64,000 nt of DNA, from NCBI GenBank assembly GCA_023213315.1, contig JAKCPI010003117.1:42836-106835 (forward strand), given 5' to 3'. The notes beneath the pieces were generated by a model. The model was not told the DNA's origin and made no database searches. It saw only the letters and a program-made list of their open reading frames with translations. Positions 50,221 through 60,984 of this stretch are shown piece by piece. The stretch comes from Euborellia annulipes (lineage: Eukaryota > Arthropoda > Insecta > Dermaptera > Anisolabididae). Position 1 is the stretch's first letter, and every line of letters begins with the position of its first letter. Made by a program: the position numbers and the translations under genes.

Positions 50221-50957
50221 GCAGCTACACACGTAACTGTACACTTGACAATCATGCATGTGCAATATTTTTGTACCAGCATGCACAAATTCCCTTCGGC
50301 ACTGTGCAAGAAACAGCCGAAAATTAACCTAAAAATGTCAAACTCGGAAGGTTATTTATTCGAAGATAACAAGAAATAACTCACTTGCTTTAAATAGAGA
50401 CATAATAAATATTAAGAACCGACCGAATATTCAGTTTCGGTTACGGTTTCGGCCAAAAAGTAGCCGAAACTTTCAGGCGACCGAAACGTGAGTCTGGAAA
50501 AGATGAGATGAGACTAGCACGCAAAAAAAAAAAGGTCAAATAATTTGCACTTGAGAAAGGGGAAATGTTCCGCGGGAAAAAATTTATTGTAGTTTCTTTA
50601 AAAAAAATTTTCCGCAGAAAAATGTTTGAGTTAAGCCCCCCCCCCCGAAAAAAATTTCTATATACGCCCCTGATAGAAAATAGAAGTTTCGGTTTCGGCT
50701 GAAAATCTTGTTTCGGTAGGACCCTAAATAAATATTAATATTTAAATGAATTATTATATATTAAATAAATATCAAATGTCAGGACGTCTATAAAATGGCG
50801 TAGAGTTTTGCTTGCTCAAATATATTGCATATGATTAAAATTCAATCGGCTTGCACAATTAAAATGCTTGCGCAAAATTCTCCTACAGACGCTACAGTTT
50901 GCTTGTTTGATTGGACGTGCATGCTTGTCAAGTTTGCAGTTACGTGTGTAGCCGCCT
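50221..50957. mobile_element. Family O TTAA-target element with nested hAT-like insert
   Basis: GCAGCTACACACGTAACTGT ... GCAGTTACGTGTGTAGCCGCC with TTAA at 50958-50961; the left TTAA has decayed to TAAAG. The insert at about 50415-50726 begins AAGAACCGACCGAATATTCA and ends TTTCGGTAGGACCCTA, with AATAAATAT on both sides; the O copy at 33973 shows the unfilled site. Confidence 0.75.
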
Positions 50958-50964
50958 TAAGAGG

Positions 50965-51245
50965 ATGTAGTCAGCCAGAATATAATAAAAAATTTAATTC
51001 GACGTTTCGGGAACGCATCAGCTCCATTCTCAGGACGATAAATTGTTGAAGTTGCTTACTTAAATGATGTGTTCCAGAAACGTCGACGAAATTTATGGAA
51101 AAAATAATGGAATGGATATTGGGTGATATCAGTCCAATCTCTCGAGATATTTTGTTCACAGAAAATGTTGCAAAAATATATCGTATATAGAGATTACTTT
51201 GTTTTTGTATTTTAATTAAACTGTGTTGATCAACATGTTGCAATA
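50965..51245 (-). mobile_element. Hammerhead-like motif pair, possible Penelope-like fragment
   Basis: Minus 51001-51033: CCTGAGAATGGAGCTGATGC then GTTCCCGAAACGTCG. A second CAGAAACGTCGACG is at 51072. Resembles 27265-27298. Ends not found. Confidence 0.4.
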
Positions 51246-52014
51246 TATTCGTTCAGGGTGAAGAGGGAGGGCCAAGTTTGTTTCCTCGCTTGCTTCCCAG
51301 TCTATTTGCCTACTACATAGGCTTGAGATCTTTTAAACAAAAGCGAGTTAGCAAAACAAAAAATGTGTGAAAAATCAAATTTTCATCGAAACCTCGGATT
51401 AACCGGCCAAACGGAAATCTGGTCAGGGTCTCGGTCCTGACCAGGGCGGTTAAGAGGGGGTTTACTCTAAATTATATTAATTTTTTTTGGGTTAATAAAG
51501 ATGCACATGAAATCCTCAAGTAGGAAGTGTAACAAAAAAAAATCGCATGGATTTTTTCAAAAAAATTTTTATGGAATTAATAAGGAATAGAAAACAAATC
51601 TCAAAGGATAAAGAGTGAGGGGCATTAATAAACTCTCTCTCTCTCTCTCTCTCTCGCACTCTCTTTTGGTTGCTCACTAAAGTAGAAAACTTAATCAAAA
51701 TATGAATTGTGACAAGAATATATTGCAAGTGGAAATGAACCAGCATGAAAACTATATTAACAAACACACACCACAACAACAACAACAACAACAACAAGGT
51801 CACAAAAAATTCGTCCAATCAAAGATCTTTATTATTATACTATAATTACTGTATATCAAATTCTTTGATTAATACGAATATGAACATTATTAATAAATTT
51901 TTTGAAACGCCCAAAGGGAAGGAAGTTACGATGTATTTATTTTCTTTATAAAGGTTGTAGGTCACTGTTAAAGAAAATTTTCAAAGTTTCAGCAATTTGC
52001 CTTCAGGTCTAATA
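51246..52014. other. Unique DNA with microsatellites
   Basis: (CT)n at 51632-51656 and (CAA)n at 51772-51796. A 68-codon + frame at 51745 starts in the CAA repeat and is not credible. Confidence 0.5.
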
Positions 52015-52669
52015 TAAAAAATCTGGTGTGGCTGGCGCACAGCACACAACTTTCTCTTACCTTCGATAATCGAAAGTTGAGTTCTGTGCTTGTCACACCA
52101 GATTTTTTGTGTCGACATTTATTTAGTTTCCGACAGTATGGTACATTCGATTTTCAAGATGTAAAATTTAAAGTATGGGAAAATATTTATATTTTGTTAC
52201 CATGGCAACCATTTCTCCTATCTTTCCTATGAAGCACAAGAGTAAAGTGGTCTTCAGAATATTTCAATCGCAAAATGAGAATATACATTTTAAAGAGCAT
52301 CTAAAAAATAGTTGATTTTTGAATTTTAATCAAAATCGTTGGAGCGAATTTTGAGAAAATCGAAAAAAACTGAAAAAGTACATCCGTAAAGTATTAGTAC
52401 TCTTTGGCCGATTTTGTTTAAAAGCTTATTTTCACGGACCAGGAGGGTACAAAACTTAAATATAAAATTTCAACCTCCTAGCTCAATTCCTTCATGCGTA
52501 AAATTAAACACACACAGACAGACAGACCATGTCGCGAAAACCACTTTTTTGGACTCAAGGGATCTCAAAACGTGTATTTCCGTCAAAATCTCGACATCGA
52601 ATTTTTGAAATGAAACCCAATACTTTCTCTTTGTATATATTAACATATATATAGAGGTAAGAGAAAGTA
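52015..52669 (+). mobile_element. Family A full-length copy
   Basis: Left hairpin AAAAAATCTGGTGTGGCTGG..., X-box GTTACCATGGCAAC (52196-52209), AAAGTATTAGTACTCTTTGG, right hairpin to GAGAAAGTA. A decayed hairpin follows at 52728-52815. Confidence 0.9.
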
Positions 52670-52815
52670 AAAAGAAGTGATATTGTTGCATTGTCATACA
52701 TTTCTTTTACTTTCTAGTACTATATAAATGTCGATGCAAAAAATTAAGGGGTGACAGTATTATCTCGTAACTTCGGAAATTGTAAATTGTGTGGTGTGGT
52801 CAATCACACCAACAA

Positions 52816-53306
52816 TTTTAAAATAAATCGCCATTATACATATTGGATTTATTTTTTAGGATTTTTATAAATATTTAATAAGAAGAGATAACCAAATTTA
52901 TAATTTTATTTTTATCTTTTTCACCTTTATAAAATATTTATAGGGATTAATCTCAATTATTAGATTTCCCGCCTCAGTTGCAGGTGTTGTCATAAAATTT
53001 TGATTTTTATTTCTTTTTCAATTGATAGATGAATTTTTTATTCACGCTTTAAAATTTAATCCTGGAGAGTGGCCTGTTGATTTACAAATTTCAATGCGGA
53101 AGTGGGAATCTAATAATTAATCAAATCAAAATGTAACGGATATGTTGAAATGTCCGGTCTCAGGAAATATCCCCTCCTCCCCGTTCTACCACTCACATCT
53201 ATCGGGAGGCTGTGCAAATTACGATCATTTAAGAAGTGAGTATGCAAAAATTACGTAATTATGAAAAAACTGACCGCATAGAACACCAATTTCGTTTTTC
53301 TAACAT
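52816..53306. other. AT-rich unique DNA
   Basis: No repeat, motif cluster or gene recognised. Confidence 0.5.
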
Positions 53307-53310
53307 TAAA

Positions 53311-54211
53311 GGCGGCTACACGTAACTGCAAACCTAACAATCATGCATGTGCAATCTTTTTGTACTAGCATGCACGTATTCCCTTCGGCACAAGCATGAT
53401 TGTGCAAGAAACAGCTTAAGGTTATGGAGAAGAAACAACCAGCGAATAATAATAATCTATTTGCAAATATTTCGGTTTGCCTAACGTAAACCATCCTCAG
53501 TGCATCAAATTATATAATAGTGGAGCGTTTTACAAAATAATAAAATGCATGAGAAGTCATTCTGCATGTGGATGGGACAACATCTAGTAAGCAAGTCACT
53601 GAGAGAAAAATAGTAAATATTAGGCAAACCGAAATATTTGCAAATAGATTATTTTGAAGTGGAAAGAATTCGTGATTGTTTCTTCTTCATAACCTTAATT
53701 CAATCGTCCCAGCATACATGATTTATTTTACTTCAAGAAACAGCTTATGCCGAAAATTAACCTAACAAGGTTATTTATTCGAAGATAACAAGAAATACTC
53801 ACTTGCTTTAAACAGAGACAAAATAAATATTAATATTTAAAATGAATTAAATAAATATCAAATGTCAAGATGTCTATAAAATGGCGGAGAGTTTTGCTTG
53901 GGCAAATATGTTTGTGCATGATTAAAATTCAATCGAGCATCAAGTGGCTTGAACAATTAAAATGCTTGCGCAAAATTCGCCGCTCCAGTTTATATTTTAT
54001 ATATAATATATATTAATTCATTTAAATATTAATATTTATTGTGTCTCTGTTTAAAGCCAGTGAGTATTACTTGTTTTCTTGGAATAAATAAACTTGTTAA
54101 GTTAATTTTTGGCATAAGCTGTTTCTTGCACAAGCATGTTTGTGCCGAAGGGACTTTGTGCATGCAAAAAGAATGCACGTGCATACTTGTCAAGTTTGCA
54201 GTTACGTGTGT
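53311..54211. mobile_element. Family O inverted dimer with Penelope-like insert
   Basis: The left half starts GGCGGCTACACGTAACTGC after ATTAA. The right half, from about 53990, is the same element reversed, ending TGCAGTTACGTGTGTA. The halves meet near 53995 (AATTCGCCGCTCCAG). A 315-bp element sits in the left half. Confidence 0.75.
53419..53733 (-). mobile_element. Penelope-like short element, 14-bp duplication
   Basis: Exact CAAGAAACAGCTTA flanks (53405-53418, 53734-53747); the site is single in other O copies. Inverted arms AAGGTTATGGAGAAGAAACA and complement. Minus 53470-53500: CTGAGGATGGTTTACGTTAG then GCAAACCGAAATATT, which has the CTGANGA core, a GGTTT/AAACC stem and GAAA. Confidence 0.75.
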
Positions 54212-54953
54212 ACACCAGATTCTTTGTGTCGACATATATTAAGTTTCCGCCGATTAGAATTAGAATTCAAACATGTAAAAATGATTTTGTTTCCATGGCA
54301 GTTGTATTTCCTATGATGTACAAGAGTAAATGTACTTCAAACAATTTTGAGAGCAAAATGGGAATATACATTTTAAAGAGCATCTAAAAAATAATTGATT
54401 TTTTTGAATTTTAATGAAAATCGTTTGGGCAAATTTTGAAAAAATCGAAAAAAAAAAAACTCCAAAAGTACAGTGGGCGCCACAAGTGCCTGATCTGCTC
54501 GAAAGTGGCAACTTTGAGCTTAAGCAGCCAAAAAGCTTAGTTTCCTGAAGTGTTATCTTAAAAGTAGCTTTTACCCTTGAGTTGCATTAAAAAAAGATGA
54601 TTTTTTTTTATTTTAAAATATATTGGTTTGGTTGACTAAGCTCAAAGCTCCACTACTAGAGGAACTCAGGCACTTGTGGCGCCCACTGTACATCAGTAAA
54701 ATACTAGAACTCATTGACCGATTTTGTTCAAAAGCTTCTTGTTACGTCCCAGGGCGATAACTAACTTAAATATAAAATTTCATTCTCATAGCTCTTTTCG
54801 TTCTTGAGATATTTTGTTCACAGACAGACATTTTTTTGCACATTTTTGGACTCAAGGGATCTCAAAACGTGTATTTCCGTCAAAATCTCAACGTTTGTGA
54901 CATTAATCCAATACTTTCTCTTTATATATTAACAATATAGGTAAGAGAAAGTA
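54212..54953 (+). mobile_element. Family A copy without left hairpin, split by a MITE
   Basis: ACCAGATTCTTTGTGTCGAC, decayed X-box TTTCCATGGCAGTT, GAGCATCTAAAAAATAATTG, then the MITE, then CATCAGTAAAATACTAGAAC and right hairpin to GAGAAAGTA. Confidence 0.8.
54471..54688. mobile_element. Tc1/mariner-type MITE, TA duplication with empty site
   Basis: The 218-bp element has ends CAGTGGGCGCCACAAGTGCC and GGCACTTGTGGCGCCCACTG, with TA on both sides (54469-54470, 54689-54690). Intact A copies read AGTACATCAGTAAAG across the site, so exactly one TA was duplicated. Confidence 0.93.
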
Positions 54954-55144
54954 AAAAATTGATTTAATAATAAATAATTTAATAAACATACTGGGAGTTT
55001 AATTCATATAAAATAAAATAACGTAAAATTGATTTAACTTTTTTTTTTTTTTGTAGCCTACTTGAAATTTAAACTTTTTATTTCAAGGGACAGAGAGAGA
55101 GAGAGTTGTTCCCTCTATACAAGAGGGCCTCGTAAAGGATTAAA
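54954..55144. other. AT-rich DNA with (GA)n
   Basis: A/T-rich, with GAGAGAGAGAG near 55092. No feature recognised. Confidence 0.5.
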
Positions 55145-55400
55145 CTGTTTAATTTGGTTGCTGGCATCAGCCCGATGAGGGCATTAGAAAAGGGGGGGAG
55201 GGGGGGGGAGGGGGGAGTGACTGACGTGCAATCAGCAACGCTGGTCATCGAATCAAATCGAAATTCGCGTCGCGTGTGCTCACACCGAAAAGAGTACTCG
55301 GAATTTGCATATGGGCCATCCCTACTGCTCCTCTTTTGCTGGCAGCCCTTCAAGGGTATGCCCGCCCCTTTGCGATCGGGCGGGTCTCAAATGTCATTTT
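55145..55400. promoter_or_regulatory. Unique CpG-containing block with octamer motif
   Basis: GACTGACGTGCAATCAGC, CGAAATTCGCGTCGCGTGTG and a POU octamer ATTTGCAT (in GGAATTTGCATATGGG). CpG-rich relative to the window and repeat-free apart from a G/A tract at 55190-55216. Overlapping frames on both strands show no recognisable protein. Confidence 0.3.
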
Positions 55401-55505
55401 TTTTCCTTTTTTTTTTTAAAGAGCATATGAATTAGGAGAGTAAATTGTTGCCTTTATTATATATATAAGCAGTTTACTTTTTCTCTTAAGAAAAAACGAT
55501 AACTA

Positions 55506-55806
55506 ACCCACACAGCACAAAATATTGCAGCAATGTTGCAGAAATATTGCGAATCTTGCTCAATATTGACAATATTGAAGCAACATTGGTGCAATATTGC
55601 AGCTTAAACAGCAACATTGCAGTAATATTGCTGCAATGTTGCAAAAAGGCGGACATAGGAATATTGCAACAATATTGCTAATGTTGCTGCAATATTCCTA
55701 GCTTGGAATATTGCCGCTGAAATGTTGCAGCAATATTGTTGCAAGATTTGCAAAATTGATTGCAATATTCCTGCAACATTCCAGCAATATTTTGTGCTGT
55801 GTGGGT
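55506..55806. mobile_element. Family N element, complete
   Basis: The 301-bp element has ends CCCACACAGCACAAAATATTG and CAATATTTTGTGCTGTGTGGG. The interior is almost wholly made of GCAATATTGC, GCAACATTGC and similar near-palindromic words. Flanks AACTA and AACTTA suggest a short duplication. Confidence 0.75.
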
Positions 55807-55859
55807 AACTTAGCCAGTAGTTATTTGAATAATGAACTTCACAAATATTATTATTATTT

Positions 55860-56165
55860 TATTATTTGAAATTCCTATCGGAATCGCCGTTTATTTACCC
55901 GAGGTGCTTACGTGCTCGAAGACACCCAACCGGCCTCCGGCACCCCGGGAAGTTACATTATTTCATATCTCTAACTCCTCCTCCTGCTTTCGTCTCTAGT
56001 GAACTAATCCTTATTTCGCCCCCCGGTTCTTTTATCCAACCTCTTCTATGCTATGGAGGATGTCCTAGTTTGAGGAGGGACTCCCTCAGCACCGGCGTGT
56101 AGCCTGCTACTTTCGAAGAATGCATCACTGAGAGGGAACTCTTCTTCCACAGGACAGGATGTCAC
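55860..56165. other. GC-richer unique segment of unknown nature
   Basis: CGGAATCGCCGTTTATTTAC, GACACCCAACCGGCCTCCGG and GTTTGAGGAGGGACTCCCTC stand out from the AT-rich surroundings. A 78-codon + frame and a 64-codon minus frame overlap, and neither matches a family I know. Could be an old exon, a processed fragment or an unknown element. Confidence 0.35.
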
Positions 56166-56210
56166 AGTACTAGTACTCTTTGGCCGATTTTGTTCAAAAG
56201 GGGAGTTAGG

Positions 56211-56655
56211 GATGGAAAAGTCGACTCTGACATTAGTCAAGAATCAATCTTTTATTGAAAATAATTGACTTTTTAGTATCGAGTTGAAACTCTTTCAAGT
56301 CGATTAGAATCGATTCCCACTGGATGACTTCGACTTTTTTCTTACCATACTTAGCATGGTACGGTAATATAGTTTGTAACGTTTTCATTCATTGACGTTC
56401 ATCTTTCTTTTAAAACCTGCACATAACACACCAATCAACACGCTTCTAAGATCGGTTAGTGAAGATATGTGGATATGTGGCATTCTTAATTCCTCAATTT
56501 TTGTCTCAACTCATATTTTATTTTAATGTTCGGTGCCATATCACGTGCAATTTCTGGATAGAATATAATCTTTTATAAAAATATTGAAAACAACTATTGT
56601 GTGTTATATTTAATAAAATGTTTAAACACTTAATAAATCTTATATTAGAAATAAA
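56211..56655 (+). mobile_element. Family K hAT-like element, copy 4
   Basis: AGGGATGGAAAAGTCGACTC, GAATCGATTCCCACTGGATG, TTCGGTGCCATATCACGTGC, up to ATTAGAAATAAATAAATAG where a SINE begins. The 3' third is missing. Confidence 0.75.
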
Positions 56656-56661
56656 TAAATA

Positions 56662-56910
56662 GCCCCCGGGCTTGGTGTAGTAGGTAGCGTGCCTATCTCA
56701 TATACCAAGCGTCGCGGGTTCGAACCCCAGGCAGTCCGATGATTTTATTTAATCCATTTGAATACCAATTGGCTTAAATAAGAGTGCCCAAATAGTTACA
56801 TTAACAAATAATCACTATCGTTTAGTCTTATATGGCCCGAGTTGCCGGGAAGACTGTGTATATGTGTGTGTGTGAATGGGAAAGAAGTGTGAGGGTTTAA
56901 AAAAAATATA
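56662..56910 (+). mobile_element. tRNA-derived SINE (family G), copy 3
   Basis: CTTGGTGTAGTAGGTAGCG, GTCGCGGGTTCGAACCCCAG (a perfect B-box), CAGTCCGATGATTTTATTTA, TATGGCCCGAGTTGCCGG and a GT-rich end. Confidence 0.85.
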
Positions 56911-57489
56911 TATATATATTCTTTTTTATTAATTAAAAAACTTTATAATTAGAGAGAAGATGAAAAACATATATATATTTCTTAATAATCTTTGTCAAGT
57001 TTTTAAAATTTATTTCTACCTTCAAGTTATTTATTTACGTATTTATATTCTTCTAACCTTTACATTTCCCTTTTACTTTACACATCATATTGAATGTATC
57101 TCATCTTGAATGTATACAAGAGCAGAAAACCATGAGAGAGAGTTAGAGTAAGCTTTTAGACAGTTTTAAACTCATTCTGCTGCCTTTTATAGGAAAAGGT
57201 TAAATTTCAAAGAAATTCAACCTCGAAATGTATTTAAATATGAATAAAAAAAAATAAACTTTTACCTTTAGGTAAAAAAAAAAAAATAAATTTTTTGAAT
57301 AAACTTTGTTCATTAAATTGATTTATTTGATCAAAGAGAAAGAAAAAAAAAATAGTATTTAATTAATTAATTAATTGGGCCGGCAACTTAGAAACGTGAA
57401 CTGCGGCCTAGAGGATCCAGCGTGTGGAAAGTCCCCCAAAGTTAAAACTCCTATATGAAATCAGTAAATAAGAGGGATAAGTAAGTGTT
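56911..57489. other. AT-rich DNA with SINE3-like scrap
   Basis: At 57405-57440 GCGGCCTAGAGGATCCAGCG and TGTGGAAAGTCCCCC recall the SINE3 tail. The rest is A/T-rich and unassigned. Confidence 0.35.
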
Positions 57490-57684
57490 TTCGTTGATTG
57501 ACTTTGATCTTTACCGACACATAACACGCCAATCAACACGCTTTCTAAGATCGGTTAGTGAAGATATGTGGCATTCTTTAATGTTTTATTTTGATATTCA
57601 ACTTAGAAATTTTATTTCAATGTTCGGTGTCATATTACGTGCAATTTCTGGATAGAATATTCTTTTATAATAATATTTAATTTT

Positions 57685-57955
57685 ATTATAAGGACATCGG
57701 CCAAAAAATAAATACTTTTGCATATTATCCGTTTATTTGTAAATATTTCGATTCCGGTGATATAGGATCTTCAGTACAATGAACAGATTGTTTTTACTTT
57801 CTCTTACCTATGTATATATGTAATATATATATAGAGAGAAAGTATTGGATTCATGTCAAAAATTCGATGTCGAGATTTTGATGGATCTTCACGTTTTGAG
57901 GTCCCCTGAATCCAAAAAAGTGGTTTTCGCGACATGGTCTGTCGTGTGTCTGTGT

Positions 57956-57990
<35 letters not shown>

Positions 57991-58595
57991 CAATTTTAAG
58001 CATGAAGGAATTGAGCTATGAGGCTGAAATTTTATATTTAAGTTAAACACCCCCCGGGACCGGAAAAATAATGCTTTTAATCAAAATCGGCCAAAGAGTA
58101 CTAGTACTTTACTGATGTACTTTTTCAGTTTTTTTCGATTTTCTCAAAATTCGCTCTAACGATTTTGATTAAAATTCAAAAATCAATTATTTTTTAGATG
58201 CTCTTTCAAATGTATATTCTCGTTTTGACCTCAAAATTGTTTGAAGCACACTTTACTCTTGTGCATCATAGGAAAGATAGGAGAAATGGTTGCCATGGTT
58301 ACAAAATACAAATATTTTCCCATACTTATAAATTTTACATCTGAATTCAAATATTCCCTACTGCCGGGAACTAAATACATGTCGACGCAAAAATCTAGTG
58401 ATGACAAGCACAGTACACAACTTTCGATTACCGAAGGTAAGAGAAAGTTGTGTGCTGTGCGCCAGTCACACCAGATTTTATACAGATAATTCTATATCAT
58501 TGGAATCGAAATATTTACAAATAAACGGATAATATGCAAAAAGTATTTATTTTTTTGGCCGATGTCCTTATAATAAAATTGATCATCCTTACGGC
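57685..58595. mobile_element. Inverted-repeat element with hammerhead-like motif, split by family A
   Basis: Arms TTATAAGGACATCGGCCAAA ... ATCCGTTTATTTGTAAATAT and complement (57685-57755, 58500-58575). Minus 57745-57774: CTGAAGATCCTATATCACCG then GAATCGAAATATTT. Family A occupies 57795-58479. Confidence 0.65.
57795..58479 (-). mobile_element. Family A full-length copy, nested
   Basis: TACTTTCTCTTACCTATGTA ... (GT)n at 57955-57988 ... GGCCAAAGAGTACTAGTACT ... X-box GTTGCCATGGTTAC (58289-58302) ... hairpin AGTTGTGTGCTGTGCG, CAGTCACACCAGATTTT. Confidence 0.9.
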
Positions 58596-58939
58596 CATCT
58601 ACAAACAAGAAAACAACATTTGTTTGTGTAAATCTTATATTATAAATAAATAAATATATTTAATATTTACTGAATATCTTCTATCACCAGTTATAGAGTT
58701 TTTAAAAGTTGACTTGAAAGTCGAAAAGTTGACTTTCAGAAATGATTAATTGATTCCGAGAATCGAATAATATCAAGTCCATTCAAAAATCGAAAATTGA
58801 GCGCCTTTTCCAGCCCTAAGAAGATGTTTACAAGTTCCTTAAAGAAAAAATGTGTTTAAATTTTATTGTTACTCAGATGTCTTTTAACAACAAGAGTAGA
58901 TGATTTATGAACCTTACTATTCTAATCTAAACAAAAATA

Positions 58940-59115
58940 TTTAACAAGACTGTGAGTGTTGTTTATTGGCGAGGCCAAATATCCCACGGGAATCGAACTC
59001 AGGATCTCCAGCCTTTACGGGACATAGGCGTACTGTCCATTGCTACAGATCACCTCGACCTGCACCAATAAAACTCACTTGCCCTTATATGCAGTTAGTC
59101 GCGCAAGTTATTAAC
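58940..59115 (-). mobile_element. tRNA-derived SINE, second family, copy 2
   Basis: The minus strand reads ACTGCATATAAGGGCAAGTG, AATGGACAGTACGCC, CTGAGTTCGATTCCCGTGGG and TTTGGCCTCGCCAATAAA. An inverted tail of the same SINE recurs at about 59252-59305. Confidence 0.75.
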
Positions 59116-59387
59116 AAAGTGAAAAACTTGAAAGAAAAATTTATCACTTATCCGCTGCTTTTTTAAACCCGTAGAGGGGCAGACATCTGGGTCTGCTCTA
59201 ACACACTACTGTAAACAGCAAAGCCCTGAGGGAAGTGGGGTTAAGATATGGAGGTTTGGCCTCGCCAATAAAAAAACACTCACAGTCTTGTTAAATATAT
59301 CTATGACTAGTTAAGTCCGAATCGAGGTATTTTGAATACTATTATCTTATTCCAATATATAAATTTCGAAAAAATATTTAAATAAAC
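59116..59387. other. Short AT-rich stretch with an inverted SINE tail
   Basis: GGTTTGGCCTCGCCAATAAA and ACACTCACAGTCTTGTTAAA (59252-59300) mirror the preceding SINE. The rest is unassigned. Confidence 0.45.
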
Positions 59388-60592
59388 TTTGCCTTAATCC
59401 TGCGGTGCGGGTTTTTGCGACAGAGAAGGAATAGAACAGGCCGGCCCGGCGCACAGTGGTTCCAAATCCCGAAAACGTGGTCAAAAGTCGAAAACGTTAT
59501 TTAATCTCTCTGAAATTCAGTACACAAGGGTTTTTGAGGTCGCTGATTTAGAATATGATATTATTTTTTCAGAAAAAAAAATATGGCGGAACCAATATGG
59601 GGAACTAAAAAAAAAATAATTCGATTTCAATCAAAATTGGCATTGTAGGGCTCCCGAGGTTGCTAATTTCGTATTTTAAATAAATTAATAACAAAATAAT
59701 TTTTCTTTTTTTTTATAAGTCTTTTTCTGCAACTTAGGCCATATTGACCCTAAATGATACATATTGTTTAATACGACACATTTGTGGGGGTCCAGGCACA
59801 TTTATTTAGGTCAAAATAATTTAATTACAATATTTTATTCAATATTTTTAATACGGATTACATATAACATTAGTTTAAATAACATTCATATGCTTCATCA
59901 GATGAATATTCAAATTCCAAAAAAAATTGAATAAAAAAAAAAATGTGCAAGTCTGTGCAGCTAATTTTTTAATATTATTAATGAAGAAGGATCCAAAAAG
60001 ACAGGAAAAGTTGTTTGAGAGTGGGATGTCGTGGGACTTTTTACTTTTTGACTTTTGAATTTTTGCGATTTCTGAAATGGAAAAAAAAATAAGACGTTAT
60101 TTGAAATGCTCCTATTATTTAACTATCATAATTTATTGCATTTTTTTTACATTGTTGAAATTTACTTACTTTCAGTCGTTGATTCCATTTGACGAAATTA
60201 AAATAACCAAAAAAACAAGGAAATGGAGAGCGATAGAAAAGGATGCTTATTTGCGTTCGGAGAGAGCTCCCGATTGTTGTCAAAAACGCTCAGATTCAAA
60301 TAGATTTTGAGAGCCAGATAAGTGCATATGACTCTCAAAAACGGTCGTTCCTAACCGTAAATATATTAATAAAACTATTTAGGGTCTTAAAAGTCCCCGA
60401 ATTTAATCATTATTTTTGGACTTTTGGCCACGTTTTCGGAATTTGGAACCACTGTGCGTCGCACGGTTTTGTTAAAAATATAGAAGGGAAGGGACTGACA
60501 TGTAAAGAACAGAAGTACTGCCAGTCCCAGCTAGGGCAGCTCGTGGTCGCCATCCAAGTACCCACAAGATGTGGACCCCCTGAGCAACTAAA
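59388..60592 (+). mobile_element. Family D retroposon split by a 1-kb TIR element
   Basis: Left part GGTTTTTGCGACAGAGAAGG, AGGCCGGCCCGGCGCA. Right part GTCGCACGGTTTTGTTAAAA, CAGCTCGTGGTCGCCATCCA and CCCTGAGC. Family D copies at 5742 and 8156 are continuous across the break. Confidence 0.75.
59454..60454. mobile_element. 1001-bp TIR element without transposase
   Basis: Ends CAGTGGTTCCAAATCCCGAA and TCGGAATTTGGAACCACTG. Imperfect flanks GGCGCA and GTCGCA (offset by 3 bp on the right). The CAGTGGTTC-type end recalls hAT, but the duplication cannot be fixed. The 134-codon + frame (60243-60647) runs out of the element and matches nothing. Confidence 0.7.
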
Positions 60593-60599
60593 CAAAAAT

Positions 60600-60984
60600 A
60601 TAATTAATTTTCCTTGTATTTATTTGCCTTTCAAATTCCAAATTTAGATAAATTCCGATCATATAATCCAATTCACTATTCGCGTTTAAATGAAATCGAG
60701 CAAATATTTACAAACACGTAGGAAGGCCTATAGATAAATAATATTATTTATTTTTTAGGATTTAATTTTGATTTATATACAAATCAGCAACTCTTTATAT
60801 AGAATAAAATTTATTGTTGAAATCATATAATCCTAAATGACAAATAGGATCAAATAGTGAATATTCATCTTGTTTAAAAATTTTATAAAAATGTGTATTA
60901 TCAGTTAATGGAAAATAAAAATTTCATAAAGGATTAAAGAATTAACAAATTTTGACAAATGGTCTTAAAATAAAAATATTTTCT
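60600..60984. other. AT-rich DNA
   Basis: No gene or recognised repeat. Confidence 0.5.

Larger units (their letters stand above)
57490..58825 (+). mobile_element. Family K element carrying nested insertions
   Basis: Left K part about 57495-57680 (CGATCTTAGAAAGC in reverse, TTACGTGCAATTTCTGGATA). Right part about 58630-58825 (AATATTTACTGAATATCTTC, ATTGATTCCGAGAATCGAAT, CCTTTTCCAGCCCT). Between them an inverted-repeat element is itself split by a family A copy. Confidence 0.7.

Noticed and set aside
60243..60647. 134-codon + frame
   Set aside because: It crosses the right end of the 1-kb TIR element into family D, so it cannot be an ancestral gene, and it has no recognised similarity.
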